Shown here: positions 33,440 to 42,587 of the stretch, one piece after another
How the letters are laid out: the number at the start of each line of letters is the position of its first letter
How positions within the stretch are numbered: position 1 is the stretch's first letter
DNA from: RUG12783 sp946409545
GTDB lineage: Bacteria > Bacillota_I > Bacilli_A > RF39 > UBA660
Assembly (NCBI GenBank): GCA_946409545.1
Contig: CAMJWT010000004.1
Location: 1-64,000, forward strand
Direction: 5' to 3'
DNA length: 64,000 nt
The notes under the pieces: model-generated
Databases searched by the model: none
Seen by the model: only the letters and a program-made list of their open reading frames with translations
Told to the model about the DNA's origin: nothing
Program-made: the position numbers and the translations under genes

Positions 33440-35121
33440 TTGTACTCCTTTGTAAATGCACTTTTTTGCAATTTATACTTCTCTAAGTTACTTCCACTAT
33501 TCCATGTCATGTATCCACCCTTTAAACCAACTTCATATAATCCATTAATTTGTTCTGTTAATTTTTCTCCATTATACGGAACTGTTGGATTCCAATAAGG
33601 TGTATTGTATGCTGTAATCCATGTACGAGCAATAGCAGGAGTTGGAATTTCTTTTTGCCTTTCAGCTGCTGTCTTACCCCAATTCTTCATTGTTTGATAT
33701 GGATTAGTCCAATAAGTACTATTAGATCGATCAAAATGATCTGTATATGGCATTGCACTTATAACATCAACAACATTTGATATTGCAGGCCAATACTGTC
33801 CATAAGCAGTTACATAACCCCAACTACTTTCACCAAACACATCAGCGGATACATAAACATTAAATTCATGTAAGACATCTGTTGCATACATTAAAAATCT
33901 TTGAATAGCTTCGGCTTTAGTTTCATTATATGTATTATGATAATCTAAACTCTTTTCAATACTTTGCGTTCTATCTGGAAATCTTACATAATCAAACTGT
34001 ATTTCATTAAAGCCCATTTTTTGAACAGCTTCTATTGCTAGTCCTACATTAAATTCCCATACTTTTCTTTCAAATGCTGTTGGCCAATAGTTTCCTGCTC
34101 CATCTTTATAAGGACTTCCATTTCTACTAATAGCATACTCCTTATGATCTTTAATAAAATACTCATCTTTAAAGGTTGTAATTCTTCCTATTACATAGAA
34201 TCCATTATCTTTAATTTTCTTTATAGCTTTTTGATAATCTTCTAAACTATTTTGAGCATTTTTATAACTAGTTGGTGATATTTCTTTCATTAAAGGTGAT
34301 GCATAACCTGTTACACCACTATCTTTAATATCAACAACAAAAGCATTAATCTTTGTTGTTTTAGCATACTCAATATATTTATCGACATTACTAATTACAG
34401 CTTTTGTACCATTTAGATATAAAGCATAAACTTGATCAGGCATTGGATTATCACTAAATTTAGGTTTAGTAACTGGATAATAGTCTAGGCTACCACCATT
34501 TCCGCCACCTAATTTATCTTTTCTTGAACTATGGGTTTTATAAATACCATCTTCATCATAATTTTTATTAGCTTCTTCAATGGTATCAACAACATATTTA
34601 CTTCTAATATAACCTGTATGACCATCACTTGTTTTTACTTTATAACTTATTACATTACCTTCATCATCAAGTTTAGAATAACCAATTATTTCTAACTTAT
34701 CACCTTTTTTAGATAAAGTTTCGATATATGGTTGTTGATAATTAGTTAATAGATCAATTGAAGTACGAACATATTTTTCTTTTTCTTTTACAATATCTTT
34801 TTTATCTTTAACTAAATATTTATTATCAATATAATATGTTTTATCTTTATAAACTATTTTTACTTTGCCATCTTCTAGTAAAACATTTTTATAAACATCA
34901 ACCGTATTACCACGATAGATAGATTCTACTTCTTTAGATAATTCATCATATAAAGTTATTTTATTAGTATCACTTGCAAGATACATAGATTCATGTTCTT
35001 TAAGACGATTTTTCTCTTTTATCTTATTTGAAATGATAACAAAACCTGTAATTATTAAAGCAAATAAAACTACTAAAATAACAATGCCACTTTTCTTTAC
35101 CCTTCTCTTTTTCTTACCCAT
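33436..35121 (-). CDS. Membrane-anchored putative glycoside hydrolase (DUF4015) with SH3-like region
   Basis: A 561-aa extracytoplasmic protein: basic N-terminus (KKKRRVKK) and a membrane anchor (IVILVVLFALIITGFVIIS, near 14-32). A region with an SH3-like pattern follows (KLEIIGYSKLDDEGNVISYKV, GHTGYIRSKYV, about 135-180), then a TIM-barrel-type DUF4015 domain (about 230-555). Markers are INAFVVDIKDSGVTGYAS, VIGRITTFKD, NEIQFDYVRFPD (acid residues at the strand end), VSADVFGESSWG and a C-terminal GYMTWNSGS. The family is assumed to cleave polysaccharide; its substrate is not established. The promoter is TAAACA-17-TATACT (35152-35180). The operon continues into yutD. Confidence 0.85.
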   Translation of the reverse strand: MGKKKRRVKKSGIVILVVLFALIITGFVIISNKIKEKNRLKEHESMYLASDTNKITLYDELSKEVESIYRGNTVDVYKNVLLEDGKVKIVYKDKTYYIDNKYLVKDKKDIVKEKEKYVRTSIDLLTNYQQPYIETLSKKGDKLEIIGYSKLDDEGNVISYKVKTSDGHTGYIRSKYVVDTIEEANKNYDEDGIYKTHSSRKDKLGGGNGGSLDYYPVTKPKFSDNPMPDQVYALYLNGTKAVISNVDKYIEYAKTTKINAFVVDIKDSGVTGYASPLMKEISPTSYKNAQNSLEDYQKAIKKIKDNGFYVIGRITTFKDEYFIKDHKEYAISRNGSPYKDGAGNYWPTAFERKVWEFNVGLAIEAVQKMGFNEIQFDYVRFPDRTQSIEKSLDYHNTYNETKAEAIQRFLMYATDVLHEFNVYVSADVFGESSWGYVTAYGQYWPAISNVVDVISAMPYTDHFDRSNSTYWTNPYQTMKNWGKTAAERQKEIPTPAIARTWITAYNTPYWNPTVPYNGEKLTEQINGLYEVGLKGGYMTWNSGSNLEKYKLQKSAFTKEYK

Positions 35122-35151
35122 AATAACTCCTTTAAATTCTCTCTCTTAAAT

Positions 35152-35180
35152 AGTATACCATAAAATATAATTACTGTTTA
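35152..35180 (-). promoter_or_regulatory. Promoter of the DUF4015-yutD unit
   Basis: Minus strand TAAACA (35175-35180), 17-bp spacer ending TGG, TATACT (35152-35157), an extended -10 arrangement. Confidence 0.55.
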
Positions 35181-35188
35181 TGCTTTAC

Positions 35189-36073
35189 TTAAATTTTACT
35201 ACGTGGATGCGTTTTATAATAAACTTCTCTTATATGTTCACTACTTACATGGGTATAAATACCCGTTGTTGAAATAGAAGAATGACCAAGTAGTTCTTGA
35301 ACAGTTAATAAATCACAACCATTATTTAATAAATGAGTTGCAAAAGTATGTCTTATAACATGGGGTGATACATGTTTAACAATTGATGTTTTATTAATCA
35401 TATCATTAATAATATTACGTATCATTCGGGTAGTTATTTTATTACCATTATGATTAATAATTAAATAATCGCATTTACTAATTTCATTTCGAAGAATTAA
35501 ATATTTATCTATATATTTTTTACAAACATCATTAAAGAAAACAATTCTTGTTTTATCACCTTTACCAGTTATTTTAATCGAATCAGAACTAATATCATTA
35601 AGTTTAATACTAACAAGTTCTGATACACGAATACCCGTTGCATACAATAGTTCAATAATAAGTCTATTTCTTAAACTTAAAAAATCATTAAAATCAACAG
35701 GAAGAAATAATTCATCCATTTCATTTATATTTAAAAATTTAGGTAATTTCTTTTCTTTTTTAGGAAGTGTTACATAAATAAAGGGATTAGTATTTATTTT
35801 ATTATTTCGAACTAAATATTTATAAAAACCTTTTAGACTACTTATCTTTCTTCTTATACTTGTACTTTTATATTTTTTATCTTGATAACTATCCAAAAGT
35901 CCTCGTAAATCTTGATAAGTTATATCAAGATAATCTAACCCTTCACTATTAATAAAACTTAAATATTCTTTAATATCAAGTTCATAATTAAGAAGTGTAT
36001 TATCACTATAATTACGGTTATATTCTAAATATTTTAAGTACTCAGTTAAATCTTCATTCTTAATTTCTTCCAT
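35189..36073 (-). CDS. Tyrosine recombinase of the XerC/XerD/CodV type
   Basis: Site-specific recombinase, most likely for chromosome dimer resolution. The N-terminal SAM-like core-binding domain (1-100, with YLEYNRNYSDNTLLNYELDI) is followed by the catalytic domain with all expected residues: Arg in ATGIRVSEL, Lys in GKGDKTR, His-x-x-Arg in SPHVIRHTFATHLLNNG, His in LLGHSSISTT and the nucleophile Tyr in GIYTHVS. At 294 aa the length is typical of Xer. No phage or integron context is present, so a housekeeping role is preferred. The ATG at 36073 lacks a Shine-Dalgarno and lies only 6 nt after a TATAAT (36080-36085), so the mRNA may be leaderless. Confidence 0.92.
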   Translation of the reverse strand: MEEIKNEDLTEYLKYLEYNRNYSDNTLLNYELDIKEYLSFINSEGLDYLDITYQDLRGLLDSYQDKKYKSTSIRRKISSLKGFYKYLVRNNKINTNPFIYVTLPKKEKKLPKFLNINEMDELFLPVDFNDFLSLRNRLIIELLYATGIRVSELVSIKLNDISSDSIKITGKGDKTRIVFFNDVCKKYIDKYLILRNEISKCDYLIINHNGNKITTRMIRNIINDMINKTSIVKHVSPHVIRHTFATHLLNNGCDLLTVQELLGHSSISTTGIYTHVSSEHIREVYYKTHPRSKI

Positions 36074-36089
36074 AACTTTATTATACAAA

Positions 36090-36115
36090 AAAAGAGTTTA
36101 TAATTAAACTCTTTT
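36090..36115 (-). terminator. Terminator of the DUF285 giant gene
   Basis: AAAAGAGTTTA / TAAACTCTTTT stem with a 4-nt loop and a T-run on the minus strand, 17 nt after the stop codon. The T-run runs into the -10 of the recombinase gene. Confidence 0.85.
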
Positions 36116-36131
36116 ATTTGCTAATAATTTA

Positions 36132-39100
36132 TTAACTCAACAATTCGCCTTTAACTACATTAGAATTACTAGATTTAGTTGCTATATATCTATCTACATA
36201 ATTAGATGCACCACTTGAATAATTAACTATTATTTCTGCTCCTTCAGTTGTAGCAGCGTTTTTGAAAATATCAGCGTAATACGATGAATTTGATGTATTA
36301 ACATACATATTTAAAATCAATTTAGCACCACTACAATCATAAAACATTCTTGAAAATTTACCAGCATAAAGATTTAATGTACCCATATCATTCCAAGTTG
36401 TCGCATTATGGCCTGCACCATAGAACATACTATATACTTCAGTTACTTTTGATGTATCCCAATTTGTTAATGTTCCTATACCCCATGTTGTTGAGTTGTA
36501 TCCTGCTTGATAGAACATATATGACATGTTTGTTACTTTTGATGTGTTCCAATTACTCAAATCTAAAGTAAATTCCTCAGCATTATATCCTGCACCATAG
36601 AACATACTATTCATTGTAGTTACTAGTGACGTATTCCAATTTGTTAATGTTCCTATACTCCATGTTGTTGAGTTGTATCCTGCATTATTGAACATTCGAT
36701 ACATAGTTGTTACTTTTGATGTATCCCAGTTACTTAAATCACCTATATTCCACATTGTTGCACTATATCCTGCACCATAGAACATTGAATACATGCTTGT
36801 TACTTTTGAAGTATTCCAATTACTTAAATTTCCTATATTCCATGTCGTTGCACTATATCCTGCGTTAGAAAACATGCAATACATAGATGTTACATTTGAG
36901 GTATCCCAATTATTTAAATTTCCTATATCCCATGTCGTTGCACTATATCCTGCATAACTAAACATTTGGTATAAACTTTTAATTTTTGATATATTCCAAT
37001 TTGATAAATCTCCTATATTCCATGTAGTGGCACTATATCCAGCCTCATTAAACATATATGAAATTGAATCTACGTTTCCAATGGCCCAATTATCTAAATC
37101 ACCTATATCCCATGTAGTGGCTTTATATCCGGCTTTCGAAAACATAGAGGTCATATTTGTTACTTTTGAGGTATCCCATCCACTTAAATCACCTATATTC
37201 CATGTAGTGGCACTATATCCAGCCTCATTAAACATAGCTTCCATGGTTGTTACACTTGATGTTGTCCAATTATCCAAATCACCTATATCCCATGTTGTCG
37301 CTTTATATCCAGTTTTATAAAACATATTATTCATTTTTGTTACTTTTGAGGTATCCCATCCACTTAAATCTCCTATGTTCCAGGTTGTAGCATTATATCC
37401 TGCTTCGTTAAACATATAAGACATACCAGATACTTTTGTGGTATTCCAATTATCCAAATTTCCAACATTCCATGTAGTGGCTTTATATCCGGCTTTCGAA
37501 AACATAGAGGCCATATCTGTTACTTTTGATGTATCCCATCCACTTATATCTCCTACACTCCATGTCGTTGCATTATATCCTGCAGAAGCAAACATATAAT
37601 ACATCGTTGTTACACTTGATGTATCCCAATCGCCCAGGTCACTAATATCCCACGTTGTAGCTCTATATCCTGCAGAAACAAACATAGAGGTCATATTTGT
37701 TACTTTTGATGTATCCCAATTATTTATATTTCCAATATTCCATGTTGTAGCATTATATCCCGCACTTGAAAACATCGATGACATATTTGTTACTTTTGAT
37801 GTATCCCAATCGCTCAAATTCAAATTAAACGTTGGTGCACTATATCCGGCTTTCGAAAACATTGATGACATATTCGTTACACTTGATGTATCCCAGTCAC
37901 TTAAATCACCCGGATTCCATGTCGTTGCACTATATCCTGCATTTAAAAACATTGAAGACATGGATGTTACTTTTGAGGTATCCCAGTTACTTAAATCACC
38001 TATATCCCATGTTGTAGCATTATATCCCGCACTAGCAAACATTGATGCCATATTTGTTACTTTTGAGGTATCCCAATCACTTAAATCACCAATATTCCAT
38101 GTTGGTGCACTATATCCTGCACTAGCAAACATAGATCCCATATTTATTACATTTGATGTATCCCAATCACTTAAATCTCCAATATTCCATGTCGTTGTAC
38201 TATATCTTCCTGAAAGTGAGAACATTGAAGACATATTTGTTACTTTTGATGTATCAAGAGTATCTAAACCTATTATTTCAAAATTCAAAGATTTATATCC
38301 GGCTTTATAAAACATATTATTCATATCTCTTGCATTGCTAGTATCAAAATTTGTTAAATTTATCGTTACATTCTTTGCACCATAATCATATTCCAAATTT
38401 AGATAACCATCATAATCGACATAATGTCTATGACATAAATCATTAAACATGCTACTAAAATCTGTTACATTTGGACTTTCCCAATTAGATAAGTTTATGG
38501 TTACTGTAGTCTTTGCATCATAAAATATATTACTAAATAAACTTTTATATTTAGTCATACTTGGATTTTTCCAATTACTTAAATCTATGTTGGCTGTTGT
38601 TGCACTATATCCCAAATAATCAAACATATTATCCATATTAGTTACCAAAGCATTATTCCAACCAACCAAGTTAACATTAACAGTTGTAGACTTATATCCA
38701 GTTTTTAAAAACATTGAGGACATGTTTGTTACACTTGATGTATCCAAGTCGCTTAAATTCAAATTAAACGTTGCTGCATTATATCCGGCACTTGAAAACA
38801 TTGAGGACATATTTGTTACTTTTGAAGTATCCCAATCATTTAAACAATTCAAATCAAATATTGATGATGTATATCCAGCACTTGAAAACATTGAGGACAT
38901 ATTTGTTACTTTCGAAGTATCCCATCCGCTTAAATCTCCCACATCCCATGTCGTTGCTTTATATCCAGCACTAGCAAACATTGATGCCATAGTTGTGACG
39001 TTAGAAACATTAAGATTACTAAAATCAAAATCAAATGTTGAATTATTATAACCTAAATATGAAAACATATAAGACATATTGGTTGTGTCCTTTGTAATAA

Positions 39101-40757
39101 AGTTATTCAAATCTATAGTATTTACATTTCTAAAATAGTAAAAAGCATAACTACTATCAGGATTGGCTTTTACTCCATCATCTTGGGCAATATATAATTC
39201 ATATTTACCATTTTCGTCTTCGTCTTTATACCAAGCTATTACCGAACCGTTTCTTTCTGCAGAGACATCCCAAGAAGCAATTGCACTTTGAGGGACATTA
39301 ATTTCATCTAATGTTGTGATACTTTCAAAGCTATCTCTACTTATACTTCTTCCAAAAGTTCTCGAAGTCGTACTATCATGTTTCATTAAAGTACCATCAA
39401 GTTTTATTCTTACCTCTCCATCCATTGTTTTAACTAACCGTTGTCTTGTCCAAGTACCTTGTATCACCACATCATGCGGTGGCATAATAAACATATCATC
39501 ATTAATTAATTTTAATCCTATCAAACTTTCCCCATCTATATACCAACCCTTAAATATATATCCCGGACAAGATAACATATCTTGTCTTTTATTTACTGTT
39601 TGATACGCCATATATTCTTCAGTTTCAAATGTTGGTAAATCACACCCTTCAGGAGCATTTGTTTTATAATATACATTAAATGAATTTTTTAAAACAGGGG
39701 TTAAATCACTTTCAGTTGTTTTTTCGTTTTCTTCTGGCAATTTTGATACAATTGTTTCGCTCTTATTCGTTGGATAAAATCCTCTTGTATTATGAAATTC
39801 TTCTTTTAATTTAAGATCTATAGTCATCTTAACATTACGGCCCGTTATATATTCATTTCCAAGATTCCAAGTTATCTTTTGAACACCATTTTCTACTTCT
39901 AGTGATACTTCTCCAAAAGGCACTTCAATATCATTAACAGATTCAACATAGAAATATTCATCATTTATATAATCAGTTACTACAAAACTATCATATGGAA
40001 TTGGAGGAGTAGTTGCTTCAAATAAAACATTATTTAATGTATCTTGATTTGCAATAAATTGATTATCTGATATTTCAATTATTTCTTGAATTATATTTTT
40101 TCCCATTTCATATTGAATACCATTTATGGTCATATATGGGTATTTATCTTTTAAGATACCATATGTTGCGATTTGATTTGGTGTATCTTCATTTGGATAA
40201 CCATCTGTTAAGAATAATAATACTAAATCTTTATTCTCATTTTTAACATAATTCTCCATTACAGTATCAACATTTAATAAACCAGCATTATAATTTGTAC
40301 AGCCTTTGTCAGTTAAATTCGTAATATAATTTACCATTTGATCTTTATCATTGATAAATCCTGATATTACTTCAGATGTTGTATCGAATGTTATTAAAGC
40401 AATACTATTATGACTATCGGAAAGTAAATAATTCGTTAAATCAATTGCATCTTGCTTTGCTCTATTTAGTTTACTTCCTGACATTGAACCAGATACATCC
40501 ATGACAAAAATAACGTCTTTATACCTAACGTTAGATGTTTTCACTACCGAACTAATATCAAAGGTTACTCTTGCCTTACCAAAATCTGTCCATTCAGCTG
40601 ATTTATCTATATGCCATGAACCAGGATTGTTATAATCACTACTTTGTATTTCTACTTTTTTTATTCCTTGTGTATAAGTAAGTGAAAAAGATCTACTTAT
40701 AAATATAACTAGAATTGGTATTATTAATAATATAAACAAGTATTTCTTATTCTTCAT
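36132..40757 (-). CDS. Giant surface protein: VWA domain, InlB-type repeat and 31 DUF285 repeats
   Basis: A 1541-aa secreted protein. A signal peptide (FILLIIPILVIFISRSF) is followed by a von Willebrand A domain with an intact metal site (VMDVSGSMSG near 65, then TFDTTS and LFLTDGYPNED). Next come an Ig/Big-like segment and one InlB B-repeat-like unit (YIFKGWYIDGES, near 405). From about residue 555 to 1472 there are 31 tandem DUF285 units, mostly 30 aa, consensus ATTWNIGDLSGWDTSKVTNM then SSMFSxAGY. DUF285 repeats occur in mycoplasma lipoproteins and BspA-like leucine-rich surface proteins. No LPxTG or C-terminal membrane helix is visible, so how it is retained is unclear. VWA suggests adhesion to host or matrix proteins. 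A terminator follows. Confidence 0.9.
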   Translation of the reverse strand: MKNKKYLFILLIIPILVIFISRSFSLTYTQGIKKVEIQSSDYNNPGSWHIDKSAEWTDFGKARVTFDISSVVKTSNVRYKDVIFVMDVSGSMSGSKLNRAKQDAIDLTNYLLSDSHNSIALITFDTTSEVISGFINDKDQMVNYITNLTDKGCTNYNAGLLNVDTVMENYVKNENKDLVLLFLTDGYPNEDTPNQIATYGILKDKYPYMTINGIQYEMGKNIIQEIIEISDNQFIANQDTLNNVLFEATTPPIPYDSFVVTDYINDEYFYVESVNDIEVPFGEVSLEVENGVQKITWNLGNEYITGRNVKMTIDLKLKEEFHNTRGFYPTNKSETIVSKLPEENEKTTESDLTPVLKNSFNVYYKTNAPEGCDLPTFETEEYMAYQTVNKRQDMLSCPGYIFKGWYIDGESLIGLKLINDDMFIMPPHDVVIQGTWTRQRLVKTMDGEVRIKLDGTLMKHDSTTSRTFGRSISRDSFESITTLDEINVPQSAIASWDVSAERNGSVIAWYKDEDENGKYELYIAQDDGVKANPDSSYAFYYFRNVNTIDLNNFITKDTTNMSYMFSYLGYNNSTFDFDFSNLNVSNVTTMASMFASAGYKATTWDVGDLSGWDTSKVTNMSSMFSSAGYTSSIFDLNCLNDWDTSKVTNMSSMFSSAGYNAATFNLNLSDLDTSSVTNMSSMFLKTGYKSTTVNVNLVGWNNALVTNMDNMFDYLGYSATTANIDLSNWKNPSMTKYKSLFSNIFYDAKTTVTINLSNWESPNVTDFSSMFNDLCHRHYVDYDGYLNLEYDYGAKNVTINLTNFDTSNARDMNNMFYKAGYKSLNFEIIGLDTLDTSKVTNMSSMFSLSGRYSTTTWNIGDLSDWDTSNVINMGSMFASAGYSAPTWNIGDLSDWDTSKVTNMASMFASAGYNATTWDIGDLSNWDTSKVTSMSSMFLNAGYSATTWNPGDLSDWDTSSVTNMSSMFSKAGYSAPTFNLNLSDWDTSKVTNMSSMFSSAGYNATTWNIGNINNWDTSKVTNMTSMFVSAGYRATTWDISDLGDWDTSSVTTMYYMFASAGYNATTWSVGDISGWDTSKVTDMASMFSKAGYKATTWNVGNLDNWNTTKVSGMSYMFNEAGYNATTWNIGDLSGWDTSKVTKMNNMFYKTGYKATTWDIGDLDNWTTSSVTTMEAMFNEAGYSATTWNIGDLSGWDTSKVTNMTSMFSKAGYKATTWDIGDLDNWAIGNVDSISYMFNEAGYSATTWNIGDLSNWNISKIKSLYQMFSYAGYSATTWDIGNLNNWDTSNVTSMYCMFSNAGYSATTWNIGNLSNWNTSKVTSMYSMFYGAGYSATMWNIGDLSNWDTSKVTTMYRMFNNAGYNSTTWSIGTLTNWNTSLVTTMNSMFYGAGYNAEEFTLDLSNWNTSKVTNMSYMFYQAGYNSTTWGIGTLTNWDTSKVTEVYSMFYGAGHNATTWNDMGTLNLYAGKFSRMFYDCSGAKLILNMYVNTSNSSYYADIFKNAATTEGAEIIVNYSSGASNYVDRYIATKSSNSNVVKGELLS
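36340..39090 (-). repeat. Tandem ~90-bp repeats encoding DUF285 units
   Basis: About 31 units, predominantly 90 bp (30 codons); a few are 87 bp or longer with insertions (for example around 38380-38450). Left-hand units near 36400-38200 are the most uniform in DNA, with blocks such as CCATGTCGTTGCACTATATC recurring at multiples of 90 bp. Right-hand units near 38300-38700 are divergent. A pattern of uniform core and degenerate edge suggests ongoing unit expansion by unequal recombination. Confidence 0.9.
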
Positions 40758-40816
40758 ATACTACCTCAATTATAATTGTATAATATTTAACGATAAAAAT
40801 CTATTATTAATGTATA

Positions 40817-40846
40817 AAAAAAAATAATAAAAATTATTATTTTTTT
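40817..40846 (-). terminator. Terminator of the arylsulfotransferase/ABC operon
   Basis: AATAATA / TATTATT-type A/T stem flanked by A- and T-runs, following the permease stop at 40858 on the minus strand. Weak because it is made of A-T pairs only. Confidence 0.55.
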
Positions 40847-40857
40847 ATAACATAAAT

Positions 40858-41979
40858 TTATATAATTGTAATTATCAACATAATCATATACAAAGCAACA
40901 TATATTATATTGAATTTCTCTATTCCATTCCTTAAATATATTATCATGTTCATTAAAGAAATAAATATATTTAAAATTATTATCAAAACTATATATAAAA
41001 TATTAATTTTTAAAAACAATAAAAATATCGATAATATTAAAATTGGAATTACATTTATTATAATATTAATTATAATTCTTTCTTTTAAATATACTTTTTT
41101 ATTATTTTTATAAAACGAAAATACACTTAGTTTTTTATCACATTCGTCAAATATTTCGAAAGAAATTGTTTGATTCAACAATAATATTATTAAAAACAAG
41201 AAAACGATATTATTATTCAAAAAGTCATGAGTCGAATTATAAAGAATAATATTTTGATTGCAAAAATAAATTAATAATCCAAAAATTAAAAAAGTAATTA
41301 ATAATTCTATAAAGAAAATATTAAATCTTTTAATATTTCTAAAAATTGATAATAAATTTAAACCCATATTATTTTTTTTAATTATTAATTTATTATTATC
41401 AATAGCTAAATTCTTTACTATTTTATTATTTATCAAAAAATAAAATATTATATTTAATCCTATAACTATACATACCGGGAACACTAAATTGTAGATATAT
41501 ATTTGAAATATCGTTAGTGAAATCAAAAAAATAGATAATAAAATAATTAATTTCTTATTGATGAATTTCATAAATGATTGACATGACATCAAAGCTAATA
41601 ATATAGTAGAAACAATATCAAATCCAATTAGCAATAATGAAATAAAATTTACAATAAACAAAAACAAATTTTCAAAAATAATAAGACTATTATAATAATA
41701 TTTTTTATTAATATTTAATGACCAGATTAACTGTTGATCTATCATTCTATCATCAAATACATTTTTAAAAATATTCATAGTAATAAATATATTATAAAAC
41801 AAAAAGATATTATTTGTTTTTCGATATATTGAAAACAATAACAGATTAAGTAAAAAATATTTAACAAAAATAATTGGTAAAAAAAGAATACCTATTTTTA
41901 AATTTACTTTAAAAATATTAATTAAATAATAATTAATTTTATTTACATAATAATCTTTTTTTAAAATAATGTACTTCAT
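40858..41979 (-). CDS. ABC transporter membrane subunit
   Basis: A 373-aa very hydrophobic protein with roughly eight to ten membrane segments (LKIGILFLPIIFVKYFLLNLLLF near 30; others near 105-130, 145-190, 225-250, 255-280, 300-330, 350-373). It is encoded by strikingly AT-rich DNA. It is not close to a family I can name, but its ATG overlaps the stop of an ABC ATPase gene (AAATGA), which identifies it as that ATPase's permease. It is the last gene of the arylsulfotransferase-containing operon and is followed by a weak terminator. Substrate and direction are unknown; lack of a substrate-binding protein argues for export. Confidence 0.75.
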   Translation of the reverse strand: MKYIILKKDYYVNKINYYLINIFKVNLKIGILFLPIIFVKYFLLNLLLFSIYRKTNNIFLFYNIFITMNIFKNVFDDRMIDQQLIWSLNINKKYYYNSLIIFENLFLFIVNFISLLLIGFDIVSTILLALMSCQSFMKFINKKLIILLSIFLISLTIFQIYIYNLVFPVCIVIGLNIIFYFLINNKIVKNLAIDNNKLIIKKNNMGLNLLSIFRNIKRFNIFFIELLITFLIFGLLIYFCNQNIILYNSTHDFLNNNIVFLFLIILLLNQTISFEIFDECDKKLSVFSFYKNNKKVYLKERIIINIIINVIPILILSIFLLFLKINILYIVLIIILNIFISLMNMIIYLRNGIEKFNIIYVALYMIMLIITII

Positions 41980-42578
41980 TTTATTAATTCTTTCTTTGAA
42001 ATCAATTTCAATTTGTGATTTTCTAGTAATAATACATCATCACAAACATTATCTATTAGATTATAATCATGTGATGTAATAATAATAATTTTATTATCTT
42101 TTTTGTTTTTAATTATCGTTTCACATTTTTTTCTAGAATTTTGATCCATGTTTGAAAATGGTTCATCTAATAAAAGAATCTTATCAAAAGAATTAACCGC
42201 AATTAAAAATTGTACTTTACTTATTGTTCCTAATGAACAATTTTTTATAAGCTTATTTTGATCATCTTGTTTTATTTTTAAATCATCTAACTTATTTAAA
42301 TATTTCTCTCCTAGTGAAAAATCAATTAATTCGATAGGAGTTAAAAATTCTGGTAATAATGGTGGTGAAGTAACATATGAAACATCAAACGTTTCTTTGT
42401 CTAAAAGAATCTTTCCATTATAGTTTATTCTATTAGCAATACAATTCAAAAGAGTTGTTTTGCCACTACCATTATCACCGATAATACCATATATTCTCCC
42501 TTCTTCAAAGGAAAAAGAAATATTATCTAAAACAATATCTTTATTGTATGATTTAAACAAATTATTAATGTTTAACAT
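41976..42578 (-). CDS. ABC transporter ATP-binding protein
   Basis: A 200-aa cytosolic ATPase. Walker A is GDNGSGKTTLLNC (near 35), Walker B with catalytic Glu is ILLLDEPFSNMD (near 145), and the switch His is in ITSHDYN (near 170). The signature motif is CSLGTISKVQ, close to the SLGxKQ type seen in small ABC-2 style exporters rather than classic LSGGQ. The Q-loop region reads YVTSPPLLPEFLT. At 200 aa it is a compact form without accessory domain. GGGGGAT lies upstream of the ATG, and the stop overlaps the permease start, so the two form one transporter. Confidence 0.92.
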   Translation of the reverse strand: MLNINNLFKSYNKDIVLDNISFSFEEGRIYGIIGDNGSGKTTLLNCIANRINYNGKILLDKETFDVSYVTSPPLLPEFLTPIELIDFSLGEKYLNKLDDLKIKQDDQNKLIKNCSLGTISKVQFLIAVNSFDKILLLDEPFSNMDQNSRKKCETIIKNKKDNKIIIITSHDYNLIDNVCDDVLLLENHKLKLISKKELIK

Positions 42579-42587
42579 AATATCCCC

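Noticed and set aside
35189..36073. Xer-type recombinase as integrase of a mobile element
   Set aside because: No excisionase, attachment-site repeat, tRNA target or phage genes around it; length and motifs fit housekeeping Xer.
37027..39051. Several plus-strand open frames of 60-120 codons inside the DUF285 gene
   Set aside because: They repeat with the 90-bp unit and are antisense shadows of a strong minus-strand gene; no ribosome binding sites.
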